From: Methylobacter sp.
GTDB taxonomy: Bacteria; Pseudomonadota; Gammaproteobacteria; Methylococcales; Methylomonadaceae
DNA: 35,738 bases
Direction of reading: 5' to 3'
Assembly: GCA_030655535.1 (NCBI GenBank)
Contig: JAURVK010000050.1
Coordinates: forward strand, 1-35,738
The notes below the pieces were generated by a model, which was not told where the DNA came from, ran no database searches, and saw nothing but the letters and a program-made list of their open reading frames with translations. Position numbers and translations under genes: made by a program. The first letter of the stretch is position 1, and every line of letters starts with the position of its first letter. Shown piece by piece: positions 14,880-25,009 of this stretch.

Positions 14880-17800
14880 ATGGAAATAATCGACAACATC
14901 AATCACCTATTAGGTGAGAATCTTAAACGGACCATCAAGTCGAATGCCAAGCTTAAAATTGCCGCATCCAGTTTTTCGATATACGCATTTGCTGCATTAA
15001 AGCGTGAGCTTGAACGAGTTGAATCTCTAGAGTTCATTTTCACTTCGCCGACTTTCGTGCCCAATGAGGTCACGGACAAAATCAAAAAAGAACGCCGCGA
15101 GTTTCATATTCCTAAAGCCGAACGGGAACGTAACTTTTACGGCAGTGATTTCGAAATCCAGCTCAAGAATAAACTGACGCAACGGGCTATCGCCAAAGAA
15201 TGCGCAGACTGGATGCGCCCAAAGCCATTTTCCGCTCTAATCGTGGTAAAGCGTCAATGCAGCAATTTGCCTGTGTACAAGGCAAGGAGTCCGATGCGGT
15301 TTACCTGCCGTTGCATGGATTTACTGCGGTCGGTCTTGGCTACCAGCAGGGTGACGCGGTATCGAATCTGGTCCATAAAATGGACGAGCCGACCATCACT
15401 CCAACTTACTTGAATCTCTTCGATCAAATCTGGAATGATACCGAGAAGTTGGAAGACGTGACCGCCCGCCTTTGTGATCATATCGCCTCGGTTTATCAGG
15501 AAAACTCGCCAGAGCGTATCTATTTTCTGATGCTCTACAACATATTTAATGAGTTCCTTGAAGACCTGAACGAAGACGTGCTGCCCAATGATCGCACCGG
15601 TTATCAGGACAGCCTGATTTGGCAAAAGCTCTTTAATTTCCAGAGAGACGCGGCTACCGGCATCATCAACAAATTGGAAACCTATAGCGGCTGTATTCTT
15701 GCTGACAGTGTGGGTTTGGGGAAAACTTTTACCGCTCTTGCGGTTGTTAAATATTACGAGCTGCGCAATCGATCTGTTTTAGTGCTTTGCCCCAAAAAAC
15801 TGGCGGACAACTGGTTGAACTATAACCGCAATCTAAAAACCAATATTTTTGCCAAAGACCGCTTCAATTACGACGTGCTTTGCCACACCGACCTGCAAAG
15901 AACCAGCGGCGAATCTTTTGGCACACCGCTGAATCGCATCAACTGGGGTAATTACGATTTGGTTGTCATCGACGAGTCGCATAACTTCCGCAACAACGAC
16001 GCCTTCAAAGACCGGGAAACGCGCTATCAAAAGTTGATGAATGCCGTTATCAAGGAAGGCGTTAAAACCAAAGTGCTGATGCTCTCGGCCACGCCAGTCA
16101 ACAACCGCTTTAATGACCTGCGCAATCAGCTTGCGCTTGCCTACGAAGGAGATTCAGAAAACCTGAGCAAAAAGCTAAAAACTAATAAAAACATCGATGA
16201 GATCTTCCGCAAAGCCCAAGCGAGCTTCAATTCATGGTCTAACTTGCCGCCTGAAGAGCGCACGGCCAAAGCTATTTTAGGCGCCTTGGACTTTGATTTC
16301 TTCGAGCTGCTGGATAGCGTCACCATTGCCAGGTCGCGCAAACATATCGAAACCTTTTACGACACCCAAGAAATCGGCAAATTTCCCGAGCGCCGTAAAC
16401 CGCTTTCATTTCATTGTCCGCTGACAAGCAGAACGGACATACTGGGGTTTAATGAAATTTTTGCACAACTGTCTTTGTTGCAATTGGCCGTCTATGCGCC
16501 TATCAGCTACATCCTGCCCAGTCGGCTGGCTAAATATGAAGAGCAATATGACACTCAGGTAAGCGGAGGCAAAGGCAAACTTAAACAGGCGGATCGCGGA
16601 AAAAGCCTACAGGCGTTAATGACAATCAACCTTCTCAATCGTCTTGAAAGTTCCATCCAGGCTTTCCGGCCGACCCTGCAAAAACTCAAAGACAAACATC
16701 TCGGCACGCTCTTAAAGATCAGTGATTATAAGAAAAACGGCAAGGATATTCGCTTTGCCGACCTTGCTGCCGCCTACGAAAATGCCGAACCCGACGAAGA
16801 CGATTTCCCCGAGCCGGACGATGTCAAGATCGGCGGCAAGATACAAATTAGCTTATCCGACATGGATTTGCCCTCATGGGAACACGCCCTTCAGGCCGAT
16901 CTTTTTGTCATTGACGCTCTTTTAGCGGAAATGACAAAAATCAAACCCGCTGAAGATGCCAAACTTCAGCATCTAAAAGCCCAAATCGACAACAAGCTGG
17001 CTGCGCCCATCAATCCGGGCAACAAGAAGATTCTGATTTTCACTGCGTTTGCCGATACCGCCAATTATCTGTATGAGCATATTGCCGACAGTCTGCTGCA
17101 AAGTCATCAGTTGCACACCGGCAAAGTTACCGGCAGTGATAGCCCAAAATCCACGCTCAAACAACGTTATGATTTCCAATCGCTGCTGACGCTGTTTTCC
17201 CCACGGTCAAAAGAAAAAGCCGCTATTTTTCCGAATGAGCCGGGTGAGATTGATATTCTTATCGGCACGGATTGCATCTCCGAAGGCCAAAACCTCCAGG
17301 ATTGCGACTACCTGATCAATTACGATATTCACTGGAATCCCGTGCGCATTATTCAGCGTTTCGGGCGTATTGACCGTATTGGCTCGCAGAATGCCAGCAT
17401 TCAACTGGTCAATTATTGGCCGGATATTACCCTCGACGAATACATCAACCTCAAAGAGCGTGTCGAAAACCGTATGGTGATTGCCGATGTCACCGCGACC
17501 GGAGATGACAACGTGCTAAGCGCTCAATCAAATGATGTGTCTTATCGTAGAGAGCAACTAAGGCGCTTGCAGGAAGAAGTTATTGAAATGGAAGATCTCA
17601 AAACCGGCGTCTCCATTACTGACCTTGGCCTCAATGATTTTCGTATGGATTTGCTCAACTATGTAAAAGCCAATGGCGACATGGATGGCGTACCCAGTGG
17701 CATGCATGCCGTGGTGCCCGCCGCTCCAGAGCGGGGCTTATTGCCGGGTGTTATTTTCACCTTGCGTAATCGTAACCAAGGCGTCAACGTCAACCAACAA

Positions 17801-18160
17801 AACCGCCTGCATCCGTATTATCTGGTTTATATCAGTCAGAATGGCGATGTCATTACCAACCATACTGAAGTCAAACGTTTGCTCGACTTAGTGCGCAGTG
17901 CTTGCAAAGGCCAAAATCAGCCTATCCCTGATGTCTGCCAGCTTTTTAATCAGAACACCGCAGACGGTCGCAACATGCTGGTCTATTCCGATTTACTCGG
18001 CAAGGCCATTCGTTCGATGATCGATGTGCAAGAAGATAAAGACCTCGACAGCCTGTTTAGCGGCGGTCGTACCACGGCGCTGGTTAACACCATTGCCGGA
18101 CTGGATGACTTTGAGCTTATCGCTTTTCTTGTAATTCAGTCCGATAGGCAGGATAAATGA
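14880..18160 (+). pseudogene. SNF2-type helicase with PLD-like N-terminus, broken by one frameshift
   Basis: A gene for a protein of about 1090 aa split into two frames. The first begins MEIIDNINHLLGENLKRTIK and runs through KNKLTQRAIAKECADWM. Near 15219 the sense moves to the second frame (KAIFRSNRGKASMQQFAC), as if one base were lost after ATGCGC. The second frame carries a full helicase core: Walker A DSVGLGKT (15704-15727), DESH (from 15971), LMLSATPVNN, then a C-terminal helicase half with TDCISEGQNLQDCDYLINYD and QRFGRIDRIGS. The N-terminal 300 residues resemble the PLD-like part of such helicases, but no intact HKD motif was seen. It heads the defence operon and overlaps the DUF4391 gene by ATGA. 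The second frame could be started internally and still give a helicase without its N-terminal part. Confidence 0.85.
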
Positions 18161-18808
18161 GCCACGCGCTGTTTCACTTTCCAAAACAAGCCGCTTTTGA
18201 GCGTGTATTACCAAAAAGTAAAATCTATGAGCATTCTAGCCGTGCGTGAGCAATTTATTGCTCAGGTAGACAAAATTATTTGGCAATACAAATTAGCGCC
18301 TGAAACGGTGAATCTACCTGCTCGTCCCGATGTGCCGGAAATTCAGGTTTTTACCATTGCGCTAAAAACACCGGAACTTAGCGATGAAGTTTTACGCTGT
18401 ATCGACCAGGTCATTCCATTTCCGATTTTTTACCAACTTACTTTTGAAGGACGTATTAAAACAAAAGCTGCCTACAAACGACCCAACGAGGCTGACGCCA
18501 GCAAATGGGTTATTGATGGCTATTTTGAAACCGACTGGCAAGCTGACGATACCGAACGCACAGAACTCCCAGTTGCCCTTGACATGGCCGGATTGTATGA
18601 ACACCTGTTAAGACGGCTGTTACCGCTGCCGCCCCGCACAGGTGAAACTCTTAAAGCCCAAATCGAACGCCTTGGACAAATACGCAGCAAACAACACGAA
18701 TACCGTAAAATGGAAGCTCGACTTCAGAAAGAACTGCAATTTAACCGCAAAGTGGAACTCAATAGCCAATTGCGCCAACTGAAGCATGAATTGGCACAGC
18801 TTATATAA
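18157..18808 (+). pseudogene. DUF4391 protein, frameshifted near its start
   Basis: The ATG at 18157 overlaps the helicase stop (ATGA) and gives MSHALFHFPKQAAFERVLPK, then SKIYEHS, the expected DUF4391 beginning. That frame stops at 18247-18249. Sense continues one frame over from about 18239 (AVREQFIAQVDKIIWQYKL, then APETVNLPARP), to LKHELAQLI at 18808. The shift falls between 18235 and 18239 and equals one extra base or two lost bases. The rest is intact: PFPIFYQLTFEGRIKTKAAY, WVIDGYFETDW, LYEHLLRRLLPLPPR and a charged C-terminal coiled coil. DUF4391 proteins are, to my knowledge, regularly encoded beside such helicases and type III-like Mod/Res genes; their activity is not established. 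A late start at about 18197 would give a nearly complete protein lacking the first 25 or so native residues. Confidence 0.8.
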
Positions 18809-18831
18809 GCCAAGCTACACAAGGAATCCAG

Positions 18832-19944
18832 ATGAATCAATTACCCACAATACCGCCACCACTGCCGATCACCCAGCTCGATTGGCAAAAGCTCATGCCT
18901 ATGATCAGCCGTGCCAATGCCGCTTTAGGTCGTTATGACGGGCTATTACGCTCCTTGCCGAATGCAGCGGTTTTGTTATCGCCCATCACCACCAACGAAG
19001 CGGTGTTATCGTCACGGATAGAAGGCACCCAAGCCACGCTGGAAGAAGTCATCCAACAAGATGCGGGTATTGCAACGCCGCCGGAACGCTATGCAGACCT
19101 TGAAGAAGTGCGTAACTATCGCGATGCCTTATTTTTAGCCGAACAAGCCCTTGAGCACCGCCGCTTATCGCTATCGCTCATTAAAGAAATTCATCAGCGG
19201 CTTATGCAAGGCGTGCGTGGGGAAAATAAAACACCGGGGCAATTCAGGATTGATCAAAACTGGATAGGTCGCCCTGGTTGCACGATGGAAAATGCGCGTT
19301 TTATACCGCCCAACCCTATGGTTTTGCCGCAAGCGTTAGAGGCATGGGAGCGATATTTCTCAGATACCGAAGAAGACCCGGTATTACAGATTGCCGTGGT
19401 TCATGCCCAATTTGAAATACTGCACCCGTTTAAGGATGGCAACGGACGTATCGGGCGCATGTTGATCCCACTATTGCTATTTCAGCGCGATCTGCTATCG
19501 CGTCCGATGTTTTATTTATCCGAATACCTGGAAGCGCATCGTGAAAGGTATTACGATCAACTGCTGTTAATTACAGAAACCGGTGATTGGCAAGGCTGGA
19601 TAGAGTTTTTTACCCAAGCCGTGATTACCCAGGCAGACGCCAACCTTGAAAAAGCACAGCAGATTCTGGCGCTTTATAATCAACTAAAGCCGCAATTCAT
19701 TGATGCAACGCATTCGCAATATGCTGTACCGGCATTGGATGCCTTTTTTAGAAAGCCCATTATTAATTCGACCGATTTTGCAAGTTTATCGGGTATCGAA
19801 ACCCGTCCGACATCCAATGACATATTAAAAAAATTAGTCGAGCGCGACCTGATCCAACTATTCCGCGCCGGTTCGGGCAGTAGTCCCGCCATTTACATGT
19901 TAAGTCAATTACTTAACATCGCCGAAGGCCGTCAAGTGTTCTAG
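18832..19944 (+). CDS. Fic-domain protein (class II, N-terminal autoinhibitory motif)
   Basis: A 370 aa Fic protein, predicted to transfer AMP (or another nucleotide moiety) from a nucleotide to protein hydroxyls. The catalytic motif HPFKDGNGRIGR starts at H198 and is complete. The inhibitory helix motif (S/T)xxxE(G/N) is present as S60-SRI-E64-G65, so activity is probably self-restrained. The Fic_N region (residues 1-80) and a C-terminal winged-helix-like segment (FRKPIINSTDFASLSGIETRPTSNDILKKL) follow the common three-domain plan. It lies between DUF4391 and mod, in the same direction, with its own AAGGAAT ribosome-binding site. It is one of the few undamaged genes in the island. Class II Fic proteins often have no separate antitoxin, consistent with the neighbours here. 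Confidence 0.92.
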   Translation: MNQLPTIPPPLPITQLDWQKLMPMISRANAALGRYDGLLRSLPNAAVLLSPITTNEAVLSSRIEGTQATLEEVIQQDAGIATPPERYADLEEVRNYRDALFLAEQALEHRRLSLSLIKEIHQRLMQGVRGENKTPGQFRIDQNWIGRPGCTMENARFIPPNPMVLPQALEAWERYFSDTEEDPVLQIAVVHAQFEILHPFKDGNGRIGRMLIPLLLFQRDLLSRPMFYLSEYLEAHRERYYDQLLLITETGDWQGWIEFFTQAVITQADANLEKAQQILALYNQLKPQFIDATHSQYAVPALDAFFRKPIINSTDFASLSGIETRPTSNDILKKLVERDLIQLFRAGSGSSPAIYMLSQLLNIAEGRQVF

Positions 19945-19957
19945 TTCACTTTGTGTA

Positions 19958-19997
19958 AGGTCTACTTAACACAAAGTAGTTTGTGTAAAGTAGACCT
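19958..19997. repeat. 40 bp near-perfect hairpin between fic and mod
   Basis: Positions 19958-19975 pair with 19980-19997 over 18 bp with one mismatch and a 4 nt loop (GTAG). The word TTTGTGTAA occurs twice in direct orientation (from 19950 and from 19980), giving half-site spacing like an operator. No T-tract follows, so termination is unlikely; autoregulation by a DNA-binding protein of the island (RhuM-like or the Fic winged helix) is possible. Confidence 0.7.
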
Positions 19998-20038
19998 AAT
20001 ACTAAGAGCAATGAGTAAAAAGTGGAAAAATAACTGTT

Positions 20039-21938
20039 ATGGAACACCCTGAACAAGATATGAAACTCAAACTGCACAGCCTCGATTTTACGCAAGCCAA
20101 TATCGCCAAGCTGGCCGAACTGTTCCCCAACTGCGTGACTGAGACCCGCGAGGCGGATGGAACCTTGAAAAAAGCCATCGACTTCGACCAACTGCGTCAA
20201 GAGCTGTCTACGTCCGTTGTTGACGGGCCGAAAGAGCGTTATCAGCTTAATTGGCCGGGCAAGCGCGAAGCCTTATTAACCGCCAACGCACCGATTGCGA
20301 AAACCTTGCGTCCATGTCGTGAAGAAAGCGTGGATTTTGACGCTACGCAAAACCTGTTTATCGAAGGCGATAACCTGGATGCGCTCAAATTGTTGCAGGA
20401 AACTTATCTGGGTAAGGTCAAGATGATTTATATCGACTCGCCGTACAACACCGGTAATGATTTTATATATGAGGATGATTTTGCCGAAGATAGCGAAATC
20501 TATTTGCAGCGATCTAATCAAAAAGACGAAGCGGGAAATCGTTTAGTCGCAAACAATGAATCGAATGGGCGCTTTCATTCAGACTGGTTAAGTATGATTT
20601 ACTCACGCCTGAAACTGGCACGGATACTGTTGCGAGATGATGGAGTTATTTTTATTTCAATTGATGATGGTGAAGTTTCGAATCTTAGAAAGCTTTGTGA
20701 TGAGATTTTTGGGGAGGATAATTTTGCTGCACAGATTATCTGGAAAAAACGAAGCACTCCACCAAATGATAAAGTGATTGCCGCTCAACATGACTACATT
20801 CTCGTGTACACAAAAAGTTCTATCAACGGATTGAACTTGCGGAAAAGATCAGATGTACAAGTTGCCCGATACAAGAATCCAGACAGTCATTCTAAGGGTC
20901 CTTGGACCGCAGGCGATTTAATGGCTAACGTTAAAGGAGGTCGTTATGCGTCATCCCTCTATTTTCCAATAGTTAACCCTCGAACAGGTCAAGAGCATTA
21001 CCCATCTTCTAATGGAAATTGGAGATTCAATGATGCTCGAATATAAAGAATTGATAGCTAATGATGAAATATATTTTGGTGAAAATGACGAAGGTCGACC
21101 TAAGCTAAAACGATTTTTATCTCAAGTTAAGGAAGGCATTACATGGACTACTCTATGGGATTTTGTACCGCTTAATACTGCGGCTTCTAGCGAGATGGCA
21201 CAAATATTTGGCAACCTTACTACATTTGAAAATCCAAAACCTGTTGGTTTAATAAGTCATATTTTAGAAGTGGGTGGTTCAAATGATGCGGTTATCCTTG
21301 ACTTCTTCTCAGGCTCCGCCACCACTGCCCACGCCGTCATGCAGCTTAATGCTGAAGACGGTGGTAAGCGCAAATTCATCATGGTGCAACTGCCTGAAAG
21401 CTGCGGCGAAAAAAGTGAAGCCTACAAAGCTGGCTACAAAACTATCGCCGAGATCGGCAAAGAACGCATTCGCCGCGCAGGTAAAAAGATCAAAGCAGAA
21501 AACGCCGATAAAGAAGGCATAGACCAATTGGACATTGGTTTCCGGGTACTGAAAATCGACAGCTCCAACATGAAGGATGTTTACTACACACCTGATGCTG
21601 TGCAACAACGCAACCTTTTTGACCAGATCGACAATATCCGCGAAGACCGCACCCCTGAAGATTTGCTATTTCATGTGCTGCTGGATTGGGGCGTCGATTT
21701 AACGCTGCCTATCACTCAGGAAACTATCGCAGGTAAAATCGTGCTGTTTGTTGATGACAACGCGCTGGCCGCTTGTTTCGATGCCGACATTAACGAGGCT
21801 TTTGTTAAAGAACTAGCTGCCCGTCATCCGCTGCGGGTGGTATTCCGCGATGCCGGTTTTGTCAGCGATAGCGTGAAGATCAACATCGAGCAAATCTTCA
21901 AGCTCATTTCGCCCAGCACTGAAATTAAAACACTTTAG
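20039..21938 (+). pseudogene. Type III-like DNA methyltransferase (Mod), broken by one frameshift
   Basis: Adenine/cytosine-N4 methylase of the beta class, seen in type III restriction-modification. The first frame (20039-21046) carries the catalytic motif IV as YIDSPYNTGNDF (D133-S-P-Y136), preceded by NLFIEGDNLDALKLLQETYLG. At about 21035 the sense shifts one frame: NGNWRFND continues as LEYKELIANDEIYFGENDEG. The second frame (to 21938) carries motif I, the SAM-binding DFFSGSATTAHAV, then the Mod C-terminal region (GFRVLKIDSSNMKDVYY). The order IV before I fits the beta class. About 630 codons in total is a normal Mod length. Neither fragment alone holds both motifs, so methylation is expected to be lost unless frameshifting or fragment complementation occurs. 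The start at 20039 lacks a strong ribosome-binding site; an ATG at 20060 is possible. Confidence 0.88.
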
Positions 21939-22001
21939 AGCAATGATAGAAAAGCATGCTGTAAGTTGTACCGCGTACTTTATCCCTTGTGAGTGGATAT
22001 T

Positions 22002-23027
22002 ATGAACAAAGACCTGACAAATTCTTCTATTGATCGACAAAACATTCTGAATAATCCCTATGCCCTTGCTGAAATTGAGAAGGCTGCTGGGATTCAGGGT
22101 ATTCCCTTCGAGGGCAAGACTGTTCTGCTTAAGGAGCAGGTGGCTGCTTTTTTTGAGGTCACGATTAGAACCATTGAAAATTACCTGGAACAACATGCTT
22201 CTGAACTGGCAAAAAATGGTTATGTAGTATTGAAGGGTAAGCGACTGAAATCATTAAAGGAAGCGATCCAAGCTATGGATGTTCCCGAAACTGATTTCGG
22301 GAACATCGCGAAGACCCCTCAATTGGGGGTTTTTGACTTCCGTGCTTTTCTTAACCTAGCTATGCTGGTTTCAGAAAGTGATCGGGCAAAGTTATTGCGT
22401 CAGGCGATTCTGGATATTGTCATCGACACTATTAACCAGCGTACCGGCGGCGGCACTAAGTATATTAACCAGCGTGATGAAGACTTTCTGCACTCTGCTT
22501 TCAGCGAAGAAAACTATCGTAAAGAGTTTACCGATGCCTTGAAAGATTGCGTTGAAATGGGCAATTTTAAATATGCCGTGTACACCAACAAAATTTACGT
22601 CAGCATTTTCCGTGAGGATGCAAAGGAGTACCGGAAAATACTAAAACTTGAAGACAAGGATCATGTTCGTCCCACTCTTTATTCGGAAGTGTTGGATCTG
22701 ATTGCCTCTTACGAATGCGGATTCGCTGATCTTCTCCAGCAGGAAGCTAAAACAAAAGGCCGCAAGCTCAAACCATCGGAAGTCGATATTTTATTTAAAA
22801 GCTTTGAGTCTCAGAGCCACTGGAAACCGCTCATTGAAAAAGCAAGAATGAAAATGGCCAGCCGCGATCTTGCGTTTAGAGATGCTTTGCATCACCAGTT
22901 AAAAGAATATGTTACCCCGCTACAACGGGATGAGTTTGAACGGTTTATTGGTGAACGAAGCCAAGAATTGGCTGAACGTTTGGTAGAGGCCAAGGATGTC
23001 ATGAAGCGTCTTAAGGATCGTGACTAA
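22002..23027 (+). CDS. RhuM-like DNA-binding protein, probable partner of the Doc toxin
   Basis: A 341 aa protein. The ATG at 22002 is chosen over an in-frame GTG at 21993 because GAGTGG lies upstream at suitable distance. Near residue 40 is a helix-turn-helix-like segment (LLKEQVAAFFEVTIRTIENYLEQH) like that of RhuM proteins. The middle has FDFRAFLNLAMLVSESDRAKLLRQAILD and GGGTKYINQRDEDFL. The C-terminus is helical and charged. It overlaps the doc start by one base (TAATG), the classic antitoxin-toxin layout, so it is probably the antitoxin and repressor for that toxin. Much larger than Phd, it belongs to a separate antitoxin type. The RhuM label is by resemblance only. No damage is visible. 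Confidence 0.65.
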   Translation: MNKDLTNSSIDRQNILNNPYALAEIEKAAGIQGIPFEGKTVLLKEQVAAFFEVTIRTIENYLEQHASELAKNGYVVLKGKRLKSLKEAIQAMDVPETDFGNIAKTPQLGVFDFRAFLNLAMLVSESDRAKLLRQAILDIVIDTINQRTGGGTKYINQRDEDFLHSAFSEENYRKEFTDALKDCVEMGNFKYAVYTNKIYVSIFREDAKEYRKILKLEDKDHVRPTLYSEVLDLIASYECGFADLLQQEAKTKGRKLKPSEVDILFKSFESQSHWKPLIEKARMKMASRDLAFRDALHHQLKEYVTPLQRDEFERFIGERSQELAERLVEAKDVMKRLKDRD

Positions 23028-23476
23028 TGGCAGTCATTTATCTGACCATTGAACAGGCAGTTGATACTCACCAGAAAACGGTAGAAGTAAGTGGCGGCGG
23101 CACGCTTGAGCATCTCGATTTAGGTAAACTGGAAAGCGCGTTGGAACATATCCAGAACGATGTTTACTACCCGACTTTTGAAGACAAACTTACCCACCTG
23201 TTTTTTAGCGCCAATAAATTCCACTGTTTTGCCGACGGCAATAAACGCATAGCTATTACGTTATGCGCGGAAATGCTGCTTTTTAATGGTTATCTGTATT
23301 GTGTCAGTCGGTTTTTACATGAGATGGAAAACATCAGTTATCACGTCGCTGCTGGAAGCATTGATAAGGATTTATTGCACGAGATCATAACGGCCTTTCT
23401 TGCCGAAGAAATGGGTGATGAGGGATTAAAACTGAAAATTGTTAACGCCATGTCTGGGAACGATAATGAAGCTTAA
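23027..23476 (+). CDS. doc: Doc-type (death-on-curing, Fic fold) toxin
   Basis: A 149 aa toxin of the Fic/Doc superfamily. The active-site motif H66-CFAD-GNK-R74 (HCFADGNKRIA) matches the Doc pattern HxFx(D/N)GNK. Doc of phage P1 phosphorylates EF-Tu and halts translation; the lysine in GNK, as here, marks that kinase-like subgroup. The usual Doc start YLTIEQAVDTHQKTVEVSGGG is present. It begins at the overlapping ATG after the RhuM-like gene and overlaps the res start by 11 bp, so the toxin is placed inside a restriction operon. The gene is complete. Confidence 0.88.
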   Translation: MAVIYLTIEQAVDTHQKTVEVSGGGTLEHLDLGKLESALEHIQNDVYYPTFEDKLTHLFFSANKFHCFADGNKRIAITLCAEMLLFNGYLYCVSRFLHEMENISYHVAAGSIDKDLLHEIITAFLAEEMGDEGLKLKIVNAMSGNDNEA

Positions 23477-24673
23477 GTTTAAGAAACAGGCCTACCAAAC
23501 CAACGCCGTTGAAGCCGTGGCGAATTGCTTTGCCGGACAGCCCCCAATTAATGGAGTTAAATACCGCGTCGATCCTGGTCGCTCGAAAACAGGCGAACAG
23601 CAAACCAGCTTGGATGATTCTGGCTTTAGAAATAATGATGTTGTTCTTACATCAGCGCAATTATTGGAAAATATTCATGCCGTTCAACGCCACCAAAATC
23701 TACCGCTTTCTACGGCTCAGGTTAACGATAAAAAAACCGGTTGCCCTATCAATCTTGATATTGAGGTGGAGACCGCACCGGCAAGACTTATTGCTATATC
23801 AAAACGGTGTTTGAGCTGAACAAACGTTATGGCTGGAGCAAGTTTATCGTGGTCGTGCCCAGTATTGCGATACGCGAAGGCGTGTATAAATCGCTGGAAA
23901 TCACCGCCGAACACTTTTTGGAAGACTACGGTAAAAAGATACGGTTTTTTATTTATAACTCCAAGCAATTGCATAACTTGGAAAGCTTTTCCTCCGATGC
24001 GGGGATCAATGTGATGGTGATCAACGTGCAGGCTTTCAATGCCACCGGTAAGGATGCCCGCCGTATCAATGAAGAGCTGGATGAGTTTCAATCCCGCCGC
24101 CCGATTGATGTCATCAAGAGCAATCGCCCCATTTTGATGCTCGATGAACCCCAAAAGATGGAAGGGGCGAAAACGCTTGAATCCTTTAAGGGCTTCAATC
24201 CCCTGATGATTTTGCGTTACTCAGCCACGCACAAAACCGAACACAATAAAATTCATCGCCTTGACGCGCTGGACGCTTACAATCAGAAGTTGGTGAAAGA
24301 AATATCCGCGCGCGGTATTTCAGTTAAAGGGCTTTCGGGCACCAACGCCTATTTGTATCTGGGCGGGGTTGAAATATCAACCAGTAAACCGCCTGTTGTC
24401 GGTGTGGAGCTGGAAATAAAACAAAAATCCGGCATTAAACGGGTACTGCGCAAATTAGGCAAAGGCGACAATTTGTTCGTGTTATCCGGTGGACTGGATC
24501 AGTATAAAGACTTTGTGGTATCAGATATTAATGCCCATACCAATACCTTGAGCTTTACCAATGGGGTAGAACTTAGGGTCGGGGGTTCGCCAGCAGTCGC
24601 CTTGATTTATTTGGCGGAAGTCATTCGTCAAAGGCGGTCGGGGTTTTCTGTGCCAAAGCTTCCTTTAAGTTAA
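23466..24673 (+). pseudogene. Type III-like restriction helicase subunit (Res), frameshifted in Walker A and C-terminally truncated
   Basis: The ATG at 23466 gives MKLKFKKQAYQTNAVEAVAN, a type III Res beginning. At about 23775 one base is missing: the sequence reads GAGACCGCACCGGCAAGACT where GAG ACC GGC ACC GGC AAG ACT (ETGTGKT) is expected. Sense then continues one frame over as [20 protein letters not shown]. Later motifs are intact: [11 protein letters not shown] (DExx box) and LRYSATH (motif III). Similarity ends after [13 protein letters not shown] near 24585, and about 30 unrelated residues run to the TAA. Normal Res proteins are roughly 900-1000 aa with the second helicase half and a PD-(D/E)XK nuclease at the C-terminus; both are absent. 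Restriction by this subunit is not possible. Confidence 0.85.
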
Positions 24674-24683
24674 GGGGGTCTGA

Positions 24684-25000
24684 ATAATTACGATGGATGT
24701 TAACATGCCGGTGTTGAAGGTAAGCGTTACTTGTGTTCTGAAGTTGCCAATAATCTTGCTTTTCAGGGTTTTCCTGGAAGTAACGAATCGCCGTTCTCAA
24801 TACTTTCTCCGCGAGAAGCGGAAGTGGTGACGTTAATTCTTCAGGGACAAGCGATCAAAGAAATGTCGGCAATACTGAAATTGAGTGACAAGACGGTAAA
24901 TACTTATCGCTATCGTCTTTACGGTAAGTTGCATGTAAAAAATGATGTCGAATTGATTCGCCTGGCGATTAAGTTCGGCTATATTCCGATGGTGTTTTGA
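24684..25000 (+). pseudogene. GacA/UvrY-like response regulator lacking most of its receiver
   Basis: The C-terminal LuxR-type DNA-binding domain is complete: SILSPREAEVVTLILQGQAI, then SDKTVNTYRYRLYGKLHVKNDVELIRLAIKFGY, which closely fits GacA/UvrY. Upstream, a different frame from 24684 reads IITMDVNMP, the segment around the phosphoacceptor aspartate, and a missing base at about 24711 would restore MDVNMPGVEG. The next residues are already GKRYLCSEVANN, which normally lie about 80 residues later. So the front of the receiver is gone, an internal piece is deleted and the join is out of frame. A TTG at 24731 could start a receiverless 89 aa protein. The break coincides with the end of the defence island. 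Confidence 0.72.
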
Positions 25001-25009
25001 TTTAGTGAT

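Noticed and set aside
15219-23776. Phase variation as the reason for the frameshifts in helicase, DUF4391, mod and res
   Set aside because: Phase-variable mod genes switch at long homopolymers or short tandem repeats. None of the four sites has such a tract, and res also lacks its C-terminus, which switching cannot restore.
14312-24673. DISARM or BREX assignment for the island
   Set aside because: No DrmA/DrmB, PglZ, BrxC or Lon-like protein is present; the Mod/Res pair with DEPQ and beta-class motif order fits type III-like restriction better.
23466-24673. Intact prophage or plasmid origin of the island
   Set aside because: No phage structural, integrase or replication gene was found; the only mobility trace is a doubtful transposase remnant at 13899-14108.
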